Positions 42,783 through 51,730 of a DNA stretch of 64,000 nucleotides are shown here, one piece after another. Below the pieces are notes generated by a model, which worked only from the letters and a program-made list of their open reading frames with translations, searched no databases and was not told the origin of the DNA. The translations under genes were made by a program, and so were the position numbers. Origin of the DNA: Desulfovibrio sp. Fe33 (GTDB lineage: Bacteria; Desulfobacterota; Desulfovibrionia; Desulfovibrionales; Desulfovibrionaceae); assembly GCF_028532725.1 (NCBI RefSeq), contig NZ_JAQKGU010000001.1, positions 186,001 to 250,000 on the forward strand. The letters are read 5' to 3'. The number at the start of each line of letters is the position of its first letter. The first letter of the stretch is position 1.

Positions 42783-44279
42783 ATGCCTAGACAGTCGATG
42801 AAACGCGGCAGGCGGCCTGAACTCATGTGGGGCCTCGGGCTTCCCGAATCGGTCGTCCGACAGATCGAGGAGGGGGTGGGACCCGGCTTTCATGTGCGCA
42901 ACTTCGCGGATGGGGCCTATCCCGTGACCCGTGAGCTGGAGCAGGAGGAAAAGCCTTCCGCCGCCTGGATTCCCTGGTCTGTCTGGTCGGGCTTTCCCGA
43001 GGCCCGCAGGCAGGAATATCGCGATCAGGACGAGACCCAGCGTATCCTTATCCGCGACAACGGGGCGGACCTCGAAATGGACAAGGTCCTGGCCGAAGGG
43101 TTTCTCACCGTGGTGGATCTGCCCCTGACGCGGCCCAAGGTTCAGGACGTCATGTTCCGCGCCCGGGAGGTCAAAAGCCTCTATTCCGACATCTACCGGA
43201 TGACCGAGGAAATCCTGCTCGAGCGTGAGCTTCTGGCCCGGAAGACCGATCAGCTCATGTTTCTCAACAAGCTCATGACCTCGGCCACCGAAAGCCTCGA
43301 CGCGGGCACCATCCTGGCCAACGCCAAGGAGTCCCTCGGCCTGATCCTGCCTGTGAAGATGCTCAACGCCGCCTTCTGGAGCACCGGCGCGAACGAGGGC
43401 GCGGATGTGGAAATATTTCTCAACGGGAAGATGCCTCCGGCCGTGGAGTCCGCCTGGATCGAACAGATAATGGCTTCCGTCGGCTCCATGGGGGCGGGCG
43501 CGGTCAACGGCTTCCAGGTCTCTCTCGTGGACCCGGCCCGCAGGCAGGAGTTCTCGCTGGCCCCCGATCAGGGCAGGCTCGTGACCATGCCGCTCGCCGC
43601 CGGGCAGCAGACCTTCGGCTGCCTCGCCCTGCTTTGCGAGTCCGGATACAGGCTCGGCAAGGATCAGGTCGAGACCCTGCGGTCGGCCGTCAACCATATC
43701 GGGCTCGCCCTGCGCAACGCGCTGGCCTTCAAGGAGGTCAAGCTCAAGGCGGACCGCGACGGCCTGACGCGGCTCTACAATCGCCGTTCCTTCGACGAGC
43801 GTCTGGTCTACGAGATCAAGCGCCGCTCGCGTTATCATCACGATCTTTCTCTGCTCATGGTCGATCTCGATCATTTCAAGGTGGTCAACGACACCTACGG
43901 CCACAAGGCGGGTGACATGGTCCTGCGCAAGGTCGGTGAAATCCTGTCCACCGAGTTCCGCACGACCGACCTCGCGGCCCGTTACGGCGGCGAGGAGTTT
44001 GTGGTTCTTCTTCCCCATACCAGCGAGGAGTGCGCCTGGAAGCTCGCCGAGCGCGTGCGCTCCGCCATCGAGAGCTGTTCCTTCTGTTTCGAGGGCAGGG
44101 GCTTCGCCGTCACCGCCTCCATCGGCGTCGCCTCCGTGGAGGGCGCTTCCCTTTCCTCCACGGACGACGATCTCGTTCTCAAGGCCGACAAGGCTCTGTA
44201 CCAGGCGAAGAACAACGGCCGGAACATGGTCGTCGTCTCTGGGCACAAACAGCCGACCGCCCGCAACGCCGTGCAGTAG
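42783..44279 (+). CDS. Diguanylate cyclase with GAF-like sensor
   Basis: 498 residues. The unrecognised N-terminal region (about 1-140) is followed by a coil, a GAF-like domain (about 155-320) and the GGDEF domain (about 325-490). That domain has DGLTRLYNRRSFDERL, VDLDHFKVVNDTYGHKAGD, and RYGGEEFVVLLP as the active-site motif. The inhibitory I-site RxxD is suggested by FRTTD before the active site. It makes cyclic di-GMP. There is no signal peptide, so it is cytoplasmic. AAGGAG lies 13 bases before the ATG. A terminator follows. Confidence 0.9.
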   Translation: MPRQSMKRGRRPELMWGLGLPESVVRQIEEGVGPGFHVRNFADGAYPVTRELEQEEKPSAAWIPWSVWSGFPEARRQEYRDQDETQRILIRDNGADLEMDKVLAEGFLTVVDLPLTRPKVQDVMFRAREVKSLYSDIYRMTEEILLERELLARKTDQLMFLNKLMTSATESLDAGTILANAKESLGLILPVKMLNAAFWSTGANEGADVEIFLNGKMPPAVESAWIEQIMASVGSMGAGAVNGFQVSLVDPARRQEFSLAPDQGRLVTMPLAAGQQTFGCLALLCESGYRLGKDQVETLRSAVNHIGLALRNALAFKEVKLKADRDGLTRLYNRRSFDERLVYEIKRRSRYHHDLSLLMVDLDHFKVVNDTYGHKAGDMVLRKVGEILSTEFRTTDLAARYGGEEFVVLLPHTSEECAWKLAERVRSAIESCSFCFEGRGFAVTASIGVASVEGASLSSTDDDLVLKADKALYQAKNNGRNMVVVSGHKQPTARNAVQ

Positions 44280-44302
44280 GGCGGCCTGAAAACGCCATGA
44301 CG

Positions 44303-44338
44303 GCCCCGTCCGGAGTTTCTCCGGGCGGGGCTTTTTCA
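44303..44338 (+). terminator. Terminator of the diguanylate cyclase gene
   Basis: GCCCCGTCCGGAG pairs with a TCCGGGCGGGGC arm and is followed by TTTTT. Confidence 0.85.
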
Positions 44339-44511
44339 TTGTCTTCGGCGGAGCGGGAAAAGCATGGCGCGGCCGCATTTCCCGTCCCCCTGTCAAGTTG
44401 ATTATTTATACCTCTCAAGCGCTTTTCCCATACATTCGTCGACATTTCGGGGGCGGTGGAAAAACCGGGCCTATACTCCTCCCAAACACTTCAACAGGAG
44501 GATTTATCGTT

Positions 44512-44802
44512 ATGGGAGGAACCGTAAGTTTGATCGGAAGCATTTTCGGAGGGCTGAGCAGCATAATGGCAGCCGATGCCTCCGACAATTCGGATTCGTT
44601 GGAAGAGGAGCGCCGGGCCCGGGAGAACGAGCAGAAACAACAGGAAGCCGACGAACGCCGCCGGGACCGGGAAAAGGTTCTGGAAGCGCGGCAGTTGGAA
44701 TCCCGGCGCGAGGCCGAAAGCTCGCTCACCCTCGGTTCGGCGTCGCTCAAGGGCGATCCCGAAGTATCCGCCAAGACCCTGAAGACCAAGCTGGGGGAGT
44801 AG
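44512..44802 (+). CDS. Small phage-module protein, coiled-coil
   Basis: 96 residues. It has a Gly-rich hydrophobic N-terminus (GGTVSLIGSIFGGLSSIMA), a long Glu/Arg-rich coil (SLEEERRARENEQKQQEADERRRDREKVLEARQ) and a Ser/Gly tail. AGGAGG is 10 bases from ATG 44512. It ends 1 bp before the portal gene, so it belongs to the phage module. The function is unknown. Position beside the portal suggests a virion or assembly accessory. Confidence 0.65.
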   Translation: MGGTVSLIGSIFGGLSSIMAADASDNSDSLEEERRARENEQKQQEADERRRDREKVLEARQLESRREAESSLTLGSASLKGDPEVSAKTLKTKLGE

Positions 44803-44803
44803 C

Positions 44804-46534
44804 ATGGACAGAACAGAATTGGCCCGCTCCCTGCTGAAACGCTTCTCCGGTTTGGAGGAGGCCCGCCGTCCGTGGGCGGGGGCGTGGCAGGAGCTGTCGG
44901 AATACATGCTGCCCCGCAAGAACAGCTTTGTCGCGTCCGGTTCGGGCGCGGCGTGGCAGGGACGCGCGGGGGACGAGCGCATCTTCGACTCCACGCCCAT
45001 GCACGCCCTTGAGCTGCTGGCCTCGTCACTGGGCGGGCTGCTGACCAACCCTTCGCTGCCCTGGTTCGACATCTCGGTGAAGGACCGGGCAGCGGGCGAC
45101 GCGGACGAGGTCCGCGCTTTCATGCAGGAGTCCCGCGAACGGATGGTGGCGTTGTTCAACAGCGAGGATACCGGGTTCCAGGCGCACGTGCATGAGCTTT
45201 ATCTGGACGTCGCCCTGCTCGGCACGGCGGTCATGTACGTCGAGGCGGACCCCACCACCGTGGTCCGCTTCTCGTCCAGGCCGCTGGGCGAGGTCTTCGT
45301 GGCCGAGTCCGCGCGCGGTCAGGTGGACACCGTGTACCGCCGCTACGAGCTCACGGCCCGCCAGGCGGTCCAGGAGTGGGGCGCGGCCTGCTCGGACGAG
45401 ACGTTGCGCAAGGGCGAGGACAGGCCCGAGGAGCCCGTGGAAATCCTGCACGCGGTCTTTCCCCGGATGGATCGCGATCCGGGGGGATTCGGCTCGGCGC
45501 ATTTCCCTTACGCCAGCGTGTACCTGGAGGTGAAGAGCAGCCATGTGCTTGAGGAGAGCGGCTATCTGGAGATGCCGTACATGGTCCCGCGCTGGGCCAA
45601 GGCCGCCGGCGAAACCTACGGCCGGGGGCCGGGGCAGACGGCGTTGTCCGACACCCGGGTCCTCAACGCCATGGCCCGGACCGCGCTCATGGCCGCGGAA
45701 AAGATGTCCGATCCGCCGCTGATGGTCCCGGACGACGGTTTCCTCGGCCCGGTTCGTTCCGGTCCGGGCGGGCTGTCCTACTATCGGGCCGGGTCAACGG
45801 ACCGCATCGAGGCCCTGCCTGTGAATGTGGATTTACGGGCCGCCGAGGAGATGATGAACGGCCGCAGGGAGTCGATCCGCCGCATATTCCTGTCGGATCA
45901 GATCGCGCCGGAAGGCCCGGCGGTCACGGCCACCGAAGCGGTCATCCGCCAGGCGGAGAAGATGCGCGTGCTCGGCCCTGTGCTGGGCAGGTTGCAGACC
46001 GAGCTTCTCAGCCCGCTGATTCGGCGGGTCTTTCGCATCATGCTGCGCGCCGGGGCGTTGCCGTCCTTCCCCGAGGGGCTGTCCGCGGATGATCTCGAAG
46101 TCCGCTACACATCGCCCGTGACCCGCGCCCAAAAACAGTACGAGGCCCAGGGACTTTCCCAGGTCATGGAATACCTTTCGCCGCTGGTGGGCGGGCAGGA
46201 CGCCTTCGGGATCATGGACAACTTCGACACGGACCGGGTGGCCCGGCATGTCGCCGAGCTGTTCAACACTCCTTCCGACTACCTCAAGTCCGAGGAGCGT
46301 GTGGCCGAGGGGCGGGCGCAGAAGACGCAGGCCGCGAGTTCGGCGCAGATCACGGCCACCGTGGCCGACGCGGCGGCCATCGCCAAGACGCTGTCCGAGA
46401 TCCGCATGGACAATCCCAGCGTGCTGTCCGGCCTGTGGTCCCTGCTCATGGGCTCAACCGGCGTCGCTGCCCCGCCTTCGGCCGCCCCCGGCCCCGGGGC
46501 CGGTTCCGACGCGCAGGAGGCTCCCCATGCCTGA
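44804..46534 (+). CDS. Podovirus-type portal (head-tail connector) protein
   Basis: 576 residues. The N-terminus has RPWAGAWQELSEYMLPRKNSF, then FDSTPMHALELLASSLGGLLTNPSLPWFDISV and AHVHELYLDVALLGTAVMYVE, a typical pattern of the T7/P22-like head-tail connector family. The C-terminal stretch ends in a Pro/Ala-rich tail. It would form the DNA-entry ring of a capsid. The frame is intact. It overlaps the next gene by 8 bp. Confidence 0.88.
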   Translation: MDRTELARSLLKRFSGLEEARRPWAGAWQELSEYMLPRKNSFVASGSGAAWQGRAGDERIFDSTPMHALELLASSLGGLLTNPSLPWFDISVKDRAAGDADEVRAFMQESRERMVALFNSEDTGFQAHVHELYLDVALLGTAVMYVEADPTTVVRFSSRPLGEVFVAESARGQVDTVYRRYELTARQAVQEWGAACSDETLRKGEDRPEEPVEILHAVFPRMDRDPGGFGSAHFPYASVYLEVKSSHVLEESGYLEMPYMVPRWAKAAGETYGRGPGQTALSDTRVLNAMARTALMAAEKMSDPPLMVPDDGFLGPVRSGPGGLSYYRAGSTDRIEALPVNVDLRAAEEMMNGRRESIRRIFLSDQIAPEGPAVTATEAVIRQAEKMRVLGPVLGRLQTELLSPLIRRVFRIMLRAGALPSFPEGLSADDLEVRYTSPVTRAQKQYEAQGLSQVMEYLSPLVGGQDAFGIMDNFDTDRVARHVAELFNTPSDYLKSEERVAEGRAQKTQAASSAQITATVADAAAIAKTLSEIRMDNPSVLSGLWSLLMGSTGVAAPPSAAPGPGAGSDAQEAPHA

Positions 46535-46757
46535 GGCCAGCCCGCTTGAACTGCATCGGGCCTACATGCGGCTTTTCGATTCCGCCGACGGGCGCGTGGT
46601 CATGGCCGATCTGGAGCGGCGGGGCTGCTTCATGCGGTCCACGTATTCCACGGACCGGGGGCGGACCGAATTCAACGAAGGCCGCAGGTCCCTGGTCCTG
46701 CACATGAAACACATGCTTGAACCCGACAACTTCATCGAGAAGGAGAACAACCGATGA
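46527..46757 (+). CDS. Bbp19-like phage protein
   Basis: 76 residues with VVMADLERRGCFMRSTYS, then FNEGRRSLVLHMKHMLE, which matches the small Bbp19 family encoded between portal and scaffold genes in podoviruses. AGGAGG is ahead of ATG 46527. It overlaps the next gene by 4 bp. The role in the virion is not known. Confidence 0.78.
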   Translation: MPEASPLELHRAYMRLFDSADGRVVMADLERRGCFMRSTYSTDRGRTEFNEGRRSLVLHMKHMLEPDNFIEKENNR

Positions 46758-47590
46758 TCGAAAAGAACGTGAAGAAATGGCAGATGACGCTGCCCGAGGA
46801 ATGGACCGTCCGCCAGATGGGCGAGGACGGCGTCGAGGCCGATATCCCCCTGCGCGACCATCCGGCGCTCGCCAAGTACGCCACCAAGGACGAGGCCGTG
46901 AAGGCCCTGGTCCATGCCCAGCGGATGCTCGGCAAGACGCCGGAAGGATACGTGCGCGTGCCCGGAGAAGGGGACACTCCCGAGGACCTGGCCGCCTTTT
47001 ACGGGGCGCTGGGCAGGCCCGACAAGCCGGACGGCTACGAGTTCCCGGACATGGAGCTGCCGGACGGTTTCCAACTGCGCGAGGACATGCTCGGCGGCTT
47101 GCGCGAAAAGGCCTTCGAGCTGGGGCTGACCCCCAAGCAGGTGGCCGGGCTGTACCAGTGGTTCCTGCCCCTGGTCCTGGACACCCATCATTCCATGGAG
47201 GCCGAGGCGGCCAAGCTGCGCGAATCCGAGTTGCAGTCCCTGCGCAGCGTGCACCGGGGCGACACCCCGTCCCTGCTCGATTCGGCACTGCGCGCGGCCG
47301 AGGCCGTGGGCGGCGAGGAGCTGCTCGCCGCTCTGGACGCCACCGGCGCAGGCAACCGCGCGGCGGTCATCAGCGCCTTCGCCAAGATCGCGCCCCTGGT
47401 CCTGGAAAGCGGCCTGCGCGGCTCGGCTCGCGGCTGGGGCGAGGACCTGAGCATCGAGCGGCTGCGCGAGATGATGCGGGACCCGCGCTACAAGGACCCG
47501 ACCAAGCGTGACGCCTCCTTCGTCAAGAAGGTGAACCAGGGCTTCGAGCTGCTTTATCCCGGTGATTACGTGCCGGGAAGCAGGGTCTAG
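46754..47590 (+). CDS. Phage scaffold-like protein
   Basis: 278 residues. The N-terminal part has YATKDEAVKALVHAQRMLGKTPEGYVRVPGEGDTPEDLAAFYGALG, common in podovirus scaffold proteins, followed by acidic helices and a basic C-terminus. It would guide capsid assembly. The partner capsid gene is missing. It is the last gene of the module. Confidence 0.75.
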   Translation: MIEKNVKKWQMTLPEEWTVRQMGEDGVEADIPLRDHPALAKYATKDEAVKALVHAQRMLGKTPEGYVRVPGEGDTPEDLAAFYGALGRPDKPDGYEFPDMELPDGFQLREDMLGGLREKAFELGLTPKQVAGLYQWFLPLVLDTHHSMEAEAAKLRESELQSLRSVHRGDTPSLLDSALRAAEAVGGEELLAALDATGAGNRAAVISAFAKIAPLVLESGLRGSARGWGEDLSIERLREMMRDPRYKDPTKRDASFVKKVNQGFELLYPGDYVPGSRV

Positions 47591-47616
47591 AATCCGGCCT
47601 TTTTCAACCGGAGAAA

Positions 47617-47657
47617 ACAACGGGCCGGAGGCATACAGCCTCCGGCCCGAAAAATTT
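47617..47657 (-). terminator. Terminator of the selenium-type operon
   Basis: A perfect 12-bp stem, CGGGCCGGAGGC with GCCTCCGGCCCG (47621-47632 with 47638-47649), is followed on the minus strand by TTGTTTTCTC. On the plus strand it is followed by AAAAATTT, so it serves mainly the minus-strand operon. Confidence 0.8.
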
Positions 47658-47686
47658 CCGAACCCGGTGGGGGAAAAACGGGCCGA

Positions 47687-47899
47687 TTACGCCTCGTCTG
47701 CCGCCGCTTCCAGGTCGTTCAACAAAGCGTCGAGGTCCAGGCCGTAGCGTTCGGCCGCTTCGGCCACGGTATCGAACAGGGCCCGGCAGAGCAGGCACTC
47801 GCCCGCCTGTTCGTCGCGGGAGTGGAAGACCGCGTCCGTGGCGGGATGATGCTGGACCACGTCCAGAAGGGTCATGTCCGGGGAGATGCGGCGCGTCAC
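47687..47899 (-). CDS. DUF1858-like small protein
   Basis: 70 residues from GTG 47899, with GGAGG ahead. It shows SPDMTLLDVVQHHPATDAVFHSRDEQAGECLLCRALFDTV, like the DUF1858 domain with the early Pro-x4-Asp-x-Val pattern. Two Cys (CLLC) could form a redox or metal site. The GTGA overlap with the upstream gene makes it the last gene of the YedE operon. Function unknown. Confidence 0.7.
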   Translation of the reverse strand: MTRRISPDMTLLDVVQHHPATDAVFHSRDEQAGECLLCRALFDTVAEAAERYGLDLDALLNDLEAAADEA

Positions 47900-48759
47900 G
47901 GGAGTTCCTCCATGGCCCGCCTGAGGGCGTCCGGGATATGGGGGACCAGTTCCCCGATTTGGGAGGCCGGGGTGGGCCGGGCCGCTTCGCCCGCGTACCG
48001 GTTGGCCTGAGCCGCCACCTGCGCGGCCTTGGGCGTGGGCAGGCCGTATTCCATCAGGGCGCAGGCCATGCCCGTGACCGTGTCGCCCGTGCCGCCCATG
48101 GCTTCCATGGCTTCGACGGACGGGCCGGTGATTTCCGCCAGGACGCCGGTGCGGTCCGCGATCCGGTCCGTTCCTCCCTTGACCAGCAGGCAGGCCGCCG
48201 CGTTTTCGTGGCTGTACGCGCGTTCGATCAGCTCGGGCGCGCGATTCTCGTCCTGGAGGATGAATCCGCGCGTGTAGAAGGGGTGCGGAGCCGTCTCGTC
48301 CGCGAGAAAGGCAAGCTCACCGGCGTCGGGCGTGAACAGGGCGTACTCGCCCGCAAAGCCGCTCATCTTGGCTGCGTACATGAATCCGGCGTCGGCCACG
48401 AGGGCGGGCGGCCCGGCCATGGCCTGGGCGGCCATGAGCACCTTGTTGTGCCAGTCCACATCGGGTTGCAGATAATGGAAGGCGAGCGTGGAGCAGGCGC
48501 GCGACGGCAGGACCTCGGTCAGATGGCGGTATAGTTCCCGGCTGCCCCGGCCGAGCCCTTCGTCCCCCACCAGCATGGCGTGGGGCGGTTCCGTGCCGAG
48601 AAAGGCGCAGGCCGAAGCCGCTGCGGCCAGCAGCGCGGGCGTGCCCCGGTCGGGCGGCAGGGCGCGTCCTCCCACGGAGAGCGCGCCGTTGGCCAGGAGT
48701 GCGGGCGCGTCAAGCACGGGGACGGCCGGATCGGGCACTGTGCCGACTATGATGAGCAT
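47896..48759 (-). CDS. Ribokinase-like/NAD(P)HX dehydratase-related protein
   Basis: 287 residues. The C-terminal part has CLLVKGGTDRIADRTG and MGGTGDTVTGMACALMEYG, the anion hole and catalytic Asp (GTGD) of the YjeF C-terminal/ribokinase fold. The N-terminus is less typical and lacks a YjeF epimerase domain. It is translationally coupled to the DUF3343 gene upstream and the DUF1858 gene downstream, so a role in the selenium-type operon is more likely than general metabolite repair (inference). Confidence 0.75.
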   Translation of the reverse strand: MLIIVGTVPDPAVPVLDAPALLANGALSVGGRALPPDRGTPALLAAAASACAFLGTEPPHAMLVGDEGLGRGSRELYRHLTEVLPSRACSTLAFHYLQPDVDWHNKVLMAAQAMAGPPALVADAGFMYAAKMSGFAGEYALFTPDAGELAFLADETAPHPFYTRGFILQDENRAPELIERAYSHENAAACLLVKGGTDRIADRTGVLAEITGPSVEAMEAMGGTGDTVTGMACALMEYGLPTPKAAQVAAQANRYAGEAARPTPASQIGELVPHIPDALRRAMEELP

Positions 48760-49298
48760 AAGCGCAGCATCTCCGCGTGGGCCAGCTCCAGGGCGTAGCC
48801 GCACAGGGTGTGGCCGATTTCCCTGGGAGCCGGGGCTTCGTCGAGGGTTAGGCCGATGAGCCGGGCCGCGATGTACGGCACGTCCGGGCAGCCGCCGCCG
48901 GACACGTTGACGATGGTCCGGGTGGATTTCTCGACAGTCAGTTTCATGTTGGCGGCGCGGACCATGAGGTAATCGCCGAAATCCTTGACCTGGTACAGGT
49001 CCACCGGGGCGAGCAGAGGCCCGGTCACGGGCACGGTCTCCAGCGGCACGGTTCCGGCTTCGGCCAGGGTGCGCAGGATGTCGAGCTTCTCCATGAGCGG
49101 GAATTCCACCACCAGGTCGCACCCTTTCTGAATCTCGGGCGGCGGCCCCATGACGCGGATTTCCCGGCCCGACTCCTTGAGCAGCTTTTCGGCCCGGATG
49201 ACCTCGCTGGTGTGCTCGAAAACGAGCAGGCCCCGGTCCGCGCGCGATTTGGGGCGCGGGCCGGAACCCTTTTTTCTGAACAGATCGGCCAGGGCCAA
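48747..49298 (-). CDS. Protein with DUF3343 domain
   Basis: 183 residues. The first about 85 residues contain LLVFEHTSEVIRAEKLLKESGREIRVMGPPPEI, the DUF3343 (putative Se/S-related) pattern that usually follows YedE/YedF. The second half (SGGGCPDVPYIAARLIGLTL) holds a Cys in a Gly-rich turn. It lies 2 bp after the TusA-like gene and overlaps the kinase-like gene by 13 bp. It probably acts in selenium or sulfur trafficking in the cytoplasm. Confidence 0.8.
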   Translation of the reverse strand: MALADLFRKKGSGPRPKSRADRGLLVFEHTSEVIRAEKLLKESGREIRVMGPPPEIQKGCDLVVEFPLMEKLDILRTLAEAGTVPLETVPVTGPLLAPVDLYQVKDFGDYLMVRAANMKLTVEKSTRTIVNVSGGGCPDVPYIAARLIGLTLDEAPAPREIGHTLCGYALELAHAEMLRLCSS

Positions 49299-49300
49299 AT

Positions 49301-49519
49301 CTAGCTCCCGAGCAGCTTGAGGCGGTATTCGCCGTCGTTCTCGGTGATGGATTCAACCTTCCAGCCCTTGCCCTGTGCGGCGCGGGCGACGTTTTCCTTG
49401 GAAGCCTCGGTGTCCACTAGGACTTCGAGTTCGCCGGAGCCCATGGCCGTTATCTTGGCCAGGGTATCCAGTACCGGCTGGGGGCAGGAGAGGCCCCGTG
49501 CGTCGAGTATTTCACTCAT
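49301..49519 (-). CDS. TusA/SirA-like sulfur (selenium) carrier
   Basis: 72 residues with the family motif LDARGLSCPQPVLDTLAKI, in which Cys11-Pro is the persulfide or selenide carrier. YedF proteins join this domain to a DsrE domain, and here only the TusA part is present. It lies between yedE and the DUF3343 gene. It probably passes S or Se inside the cell. Confidence 0.88.
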   Translation of the reverse strand: MSEILDARGLSCPQPVLDTLAKITAMGSGELEVLVDTEASKENVARAAQGKGWKVESITENDGEYRLKLLGS

Positions 49520-49528
49520 GATATCCCC

Positions 49529-50614
49529 CTAAGCAGCTTTTTTGCGCATGGTGAAACCGATGAACAGGCAGACGGCCAGGCCGATGAACACGGCGGCGAT
49601 GCCGTGCGGGCCGACGCCGTTGGGCGAGCTGGCCAGGCCGAAGTTGTGGGCGAAACCGGCACCCACGATCATGCCGAGCACGAACACGGCGGCGTCGCCG
49701 TCACCCTCGCCCGCCATGAAGAGCTGTCTGCCGGGGCAGCCGCCCGTCAGGGCGAAGCACAGGCCCGCGAGGACCATGCCCATGAAGTTCCACAATCCCT
49801 GGGTGTGGGCCACGGGCTGGCTTGCGAAGCCCATGTGGAACTGCCCGAGGATCAGGTTGACCGCGAAGGCGGCGACGAGCAGGGCGATGACGCCCGTGAG
49901 CAGATGCACCTGTTTGAACAGGATCAGGTCGCGGAAGGCCCCCATGGTGCAGAACCGGCTGCGCTGGGCCAGGATGCCCACCAGCAGGCCGACGGCCAGG
50001 GAGATGAACAGGGGCGCGTGCATGGCGCCGGGACCCTTGAGGCTGTAGAAAAGCACCCCGGATTTCGGCTGTTCGGCGACCTGCGGGTAGAGGAACATCA
50101 GCACCAGGAATCCGGCCATGATGATCGGCATGAGCAGCCCCACGGATGCGTAGGTCTTCTGGCTTCGGCCCAGGTTGTATCCCTGGCGGAAGAACAGGGT
50201 GCCGATGCCGATGCCCACAATGAGTCCGGCCAGGCCGAGCAGGGCGTTCAGGTCGCCGCCCGCCAGGCGCAGGATGGCGCGCCACGGGCAGCCCAGGAAA
50301 ACCAGGGCCCCGATCATGGCGAACACGCCGAGGACGAAGCGGACGATGGGCGCGGAACCGGCCCTGGGCCGGAAGTCCTTGCTCACGAGGGCCGCGGCCA
50401 GTGATCCGAGCACGAAGCCGATGATTTCCGGGCGCATGTACTGGACCACGCCGGCCCTGTGCAGCCCCACGGCTCCGGCGATGTCGCGTTCAAAGCAGGC
50501 CACGCAGATTCCCATGTTGCCCGGGTTGCCCAGGTATTGCAGCAAAGCGGCAAGCCCCCCGATGACGAGCCCGACGGAAATGATGCCTTTCCGCGAGGCA
50601 AAAAAATTGGTCAT
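49529..50614 (-). CDS. yedE: YedE/YeeE-family putative selenium transporter
   Basis: 361 residues with about ten membrane segments. Conserved Cys-containing stretches are NMGICVACFERDI, FLGCPWRAILRLAGGD, QRSRFCTMGAFRDL and LTGGCPGRQLFMAGEG, typical of the YedE selenium-linked group. AAGGAGGAGG precedes ATG 50614, although the frame is open further up. It heads an operon of five genes with tight spacing. The substrate is predicted, not shown. Confidence 0.88.
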   Translation of the reverse strand: MTNFFASRKGIISVGLVIGGLAALLQYLGNPGNMGICVACFERDIAGAVGLHRAGVVQYMRPEIIGFVLGSLAAALVSKDFRPRAGSAPIVRFVLGVFAMIGALVFLGCPWRAILRLAGGDLNALLGLAGLIVGIGIGTLFFRQGYNLGRSQKTYASVGLLMPIIMAGFLVLMFLYPQVAEQPKSGVLFYSLKGPGAMHAPLFISLAVGLLVGILAQRSRFCTMGAFRDLILFKQVHLLTGVIALLVAAFAVNLILGQFHMGFASQPVAHTQGLWNFMGMVLAGLCFALTGGCPGRQLFMAGEGDGDAAVFVLGMIVGAGFAHNFGLASSPNGVGPHGIAAVFIGLAVCLFIGFTMRKKAA

Positions 50615-50776
50615 ACCTCCTCCTTGCATAAGGTAAATGAAAAAACTCCCCCAATTCCGACATGAAACATAGAGGAATACGACGGCTTGAACCAATTCTT
50701 TCTATGTGTGTAAAAAATCGGGGCTATAGATTTTATGGATAGTTGGAAGGAGGAAAGACGGCGGAGAGGAGGGTGG

Positions 50777-51721
50777 TCAGGGTGTCCGATGTTCGATGCC
50801 GGACAGGGTCTCGCGGAAGGTTTCGATCTGCGGCCCCCCCAGGGAAACGGCTTTGCGCGCGGCCTGGAGCGCCTCGTCGCGGCGGCCGAGTTCGTTGAGC
50901 ACGAAGGCCAGGTTGTTGAAGGCGATGCCGCTGTCGGGATTGGCCTCGGCGGCCTTGCGGAAGGCGTCGGCGGCATCCTGCGGCTCACCCCCGGCGTAGC
51001 GGGTGTTGCCCAGGCCGATCCAGGCGTCGTGGCTGTGCGGCCACCGGGCCGTGGCCGCGGCATAGGCTTCCTCGGCGGCGGCGCGTTGTCCGGCCCGCTC
51101 GAGGCCCACGGCTCCTTCGAGCCACGGTTTCTTTTCGGCCACGGCGGGCAGCCGGGACGGCGGCAGCACGAGCAGCCCCCAGAAATCCGGTCCCCAGGTA
51201 TTCTCGAAGACCCGCCAGGGGGTCCGTTTCGTGCGGGTGAGTCCGGAGTTGAGGATGACCTCGCCGGTCTCCCGGTCCAGGCCCACGGCCACGGCGTAAT
51301 GCCAGACGGGATACCAGGAAAGGCCGAGGTTTTGCAGGACGACGACAGGAACGCCTTCGGCCATTTCCGCGGACAGGTCGTCCGCGCCGTGGATGACGTA
51401 GGCCATGCGCCCGTGGCGGCGGGCCGCGGTGATCATGTCGGGCTGGATGCTGCCCTTGCGCGACGGCGTGTAGACCTGTGAAGCCAGGTCGTCGGGGTGT
51501 GCGGGCAGGCCGCTCCAGGTCATGGCCATGGCCAGGGCGGCGGGGCCGCACTGGTATTCTTCCTGGGCGTAGAAAGGCACGCCGTGAACGCGGGTCAGGG
51601 GATCGCCCGAGGGCGAGGGGGGCATGACGCCGCCGTAGAGGCTGCATCCCGTTCCCAAGAGGAGCAGCAAGGCGAGACAGGCGGCGGCCGGAAGACCGCC
51701 GCCCGAAGTCCGGTCAGGCAT
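50777..51721 (-). CDS. PA2778-family lipoprotein: C39-like cysteine peptidase with TPRs
   Basis: 314 residues. The lipoprotein signal ends in LLLGTGC. The peptidase domain has FYAQEEYQCGPAALAMAM (Cys), WHYAVAVGLD (His) and LNSGLTR (third residue, Asn), so the catalytic set is present. The C-terminal part has TPR-type repeats (DAWIGLGNTRYAGGEPQDAADAFRKAAEANPD). It pairs with the PA2779-type gene just upstream. Substrate unknown. Confidence 0.87.
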   Translation of the reverse strand: MPDRTSGGGLPAAACLALLLLLGTGCSLYGGVMPPSPSGDPLTRVHGVPFYAQEEYQCGPAALAMAMTWSGLPAHPDDLASQVYTPSRKGSIQPDMITAARRHGRMAYVIHGADDLSAEMAEGVPVVVLQNLGLSWYPVWHYAVAVGLDRETGEVILNSGLTRTKRTPWRVFENTWGPDFWGLLVLPPSRLPAVAEKKPWLEGAVGLERAGQRAAAEEAYAAATARWPHSHDAWIGLGNTRYAGGEPQDAADAFRKAAEANPDSGIAFNNLAFVLNELGRRDEALQAARKAVSLGGPQIETFRETLSGIEHRTP

Positions 51722-51730
51722 GGAGGCGGG

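Larger units (their letters stand above)
44512..47590 (+). mobile_element. Orphan podovirus-type head module
   Basis: Four tightly packed plus-strand genes (coiled-coil protein, portal, Bbp19-like protein, scaffold-like protein) sit between ordinary chromosomal genes. All are full-length frames, yet no terminase, capsid, tail, lysis or integrase gene is nearby and no att repeat was seen. Confidence 0.75.
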
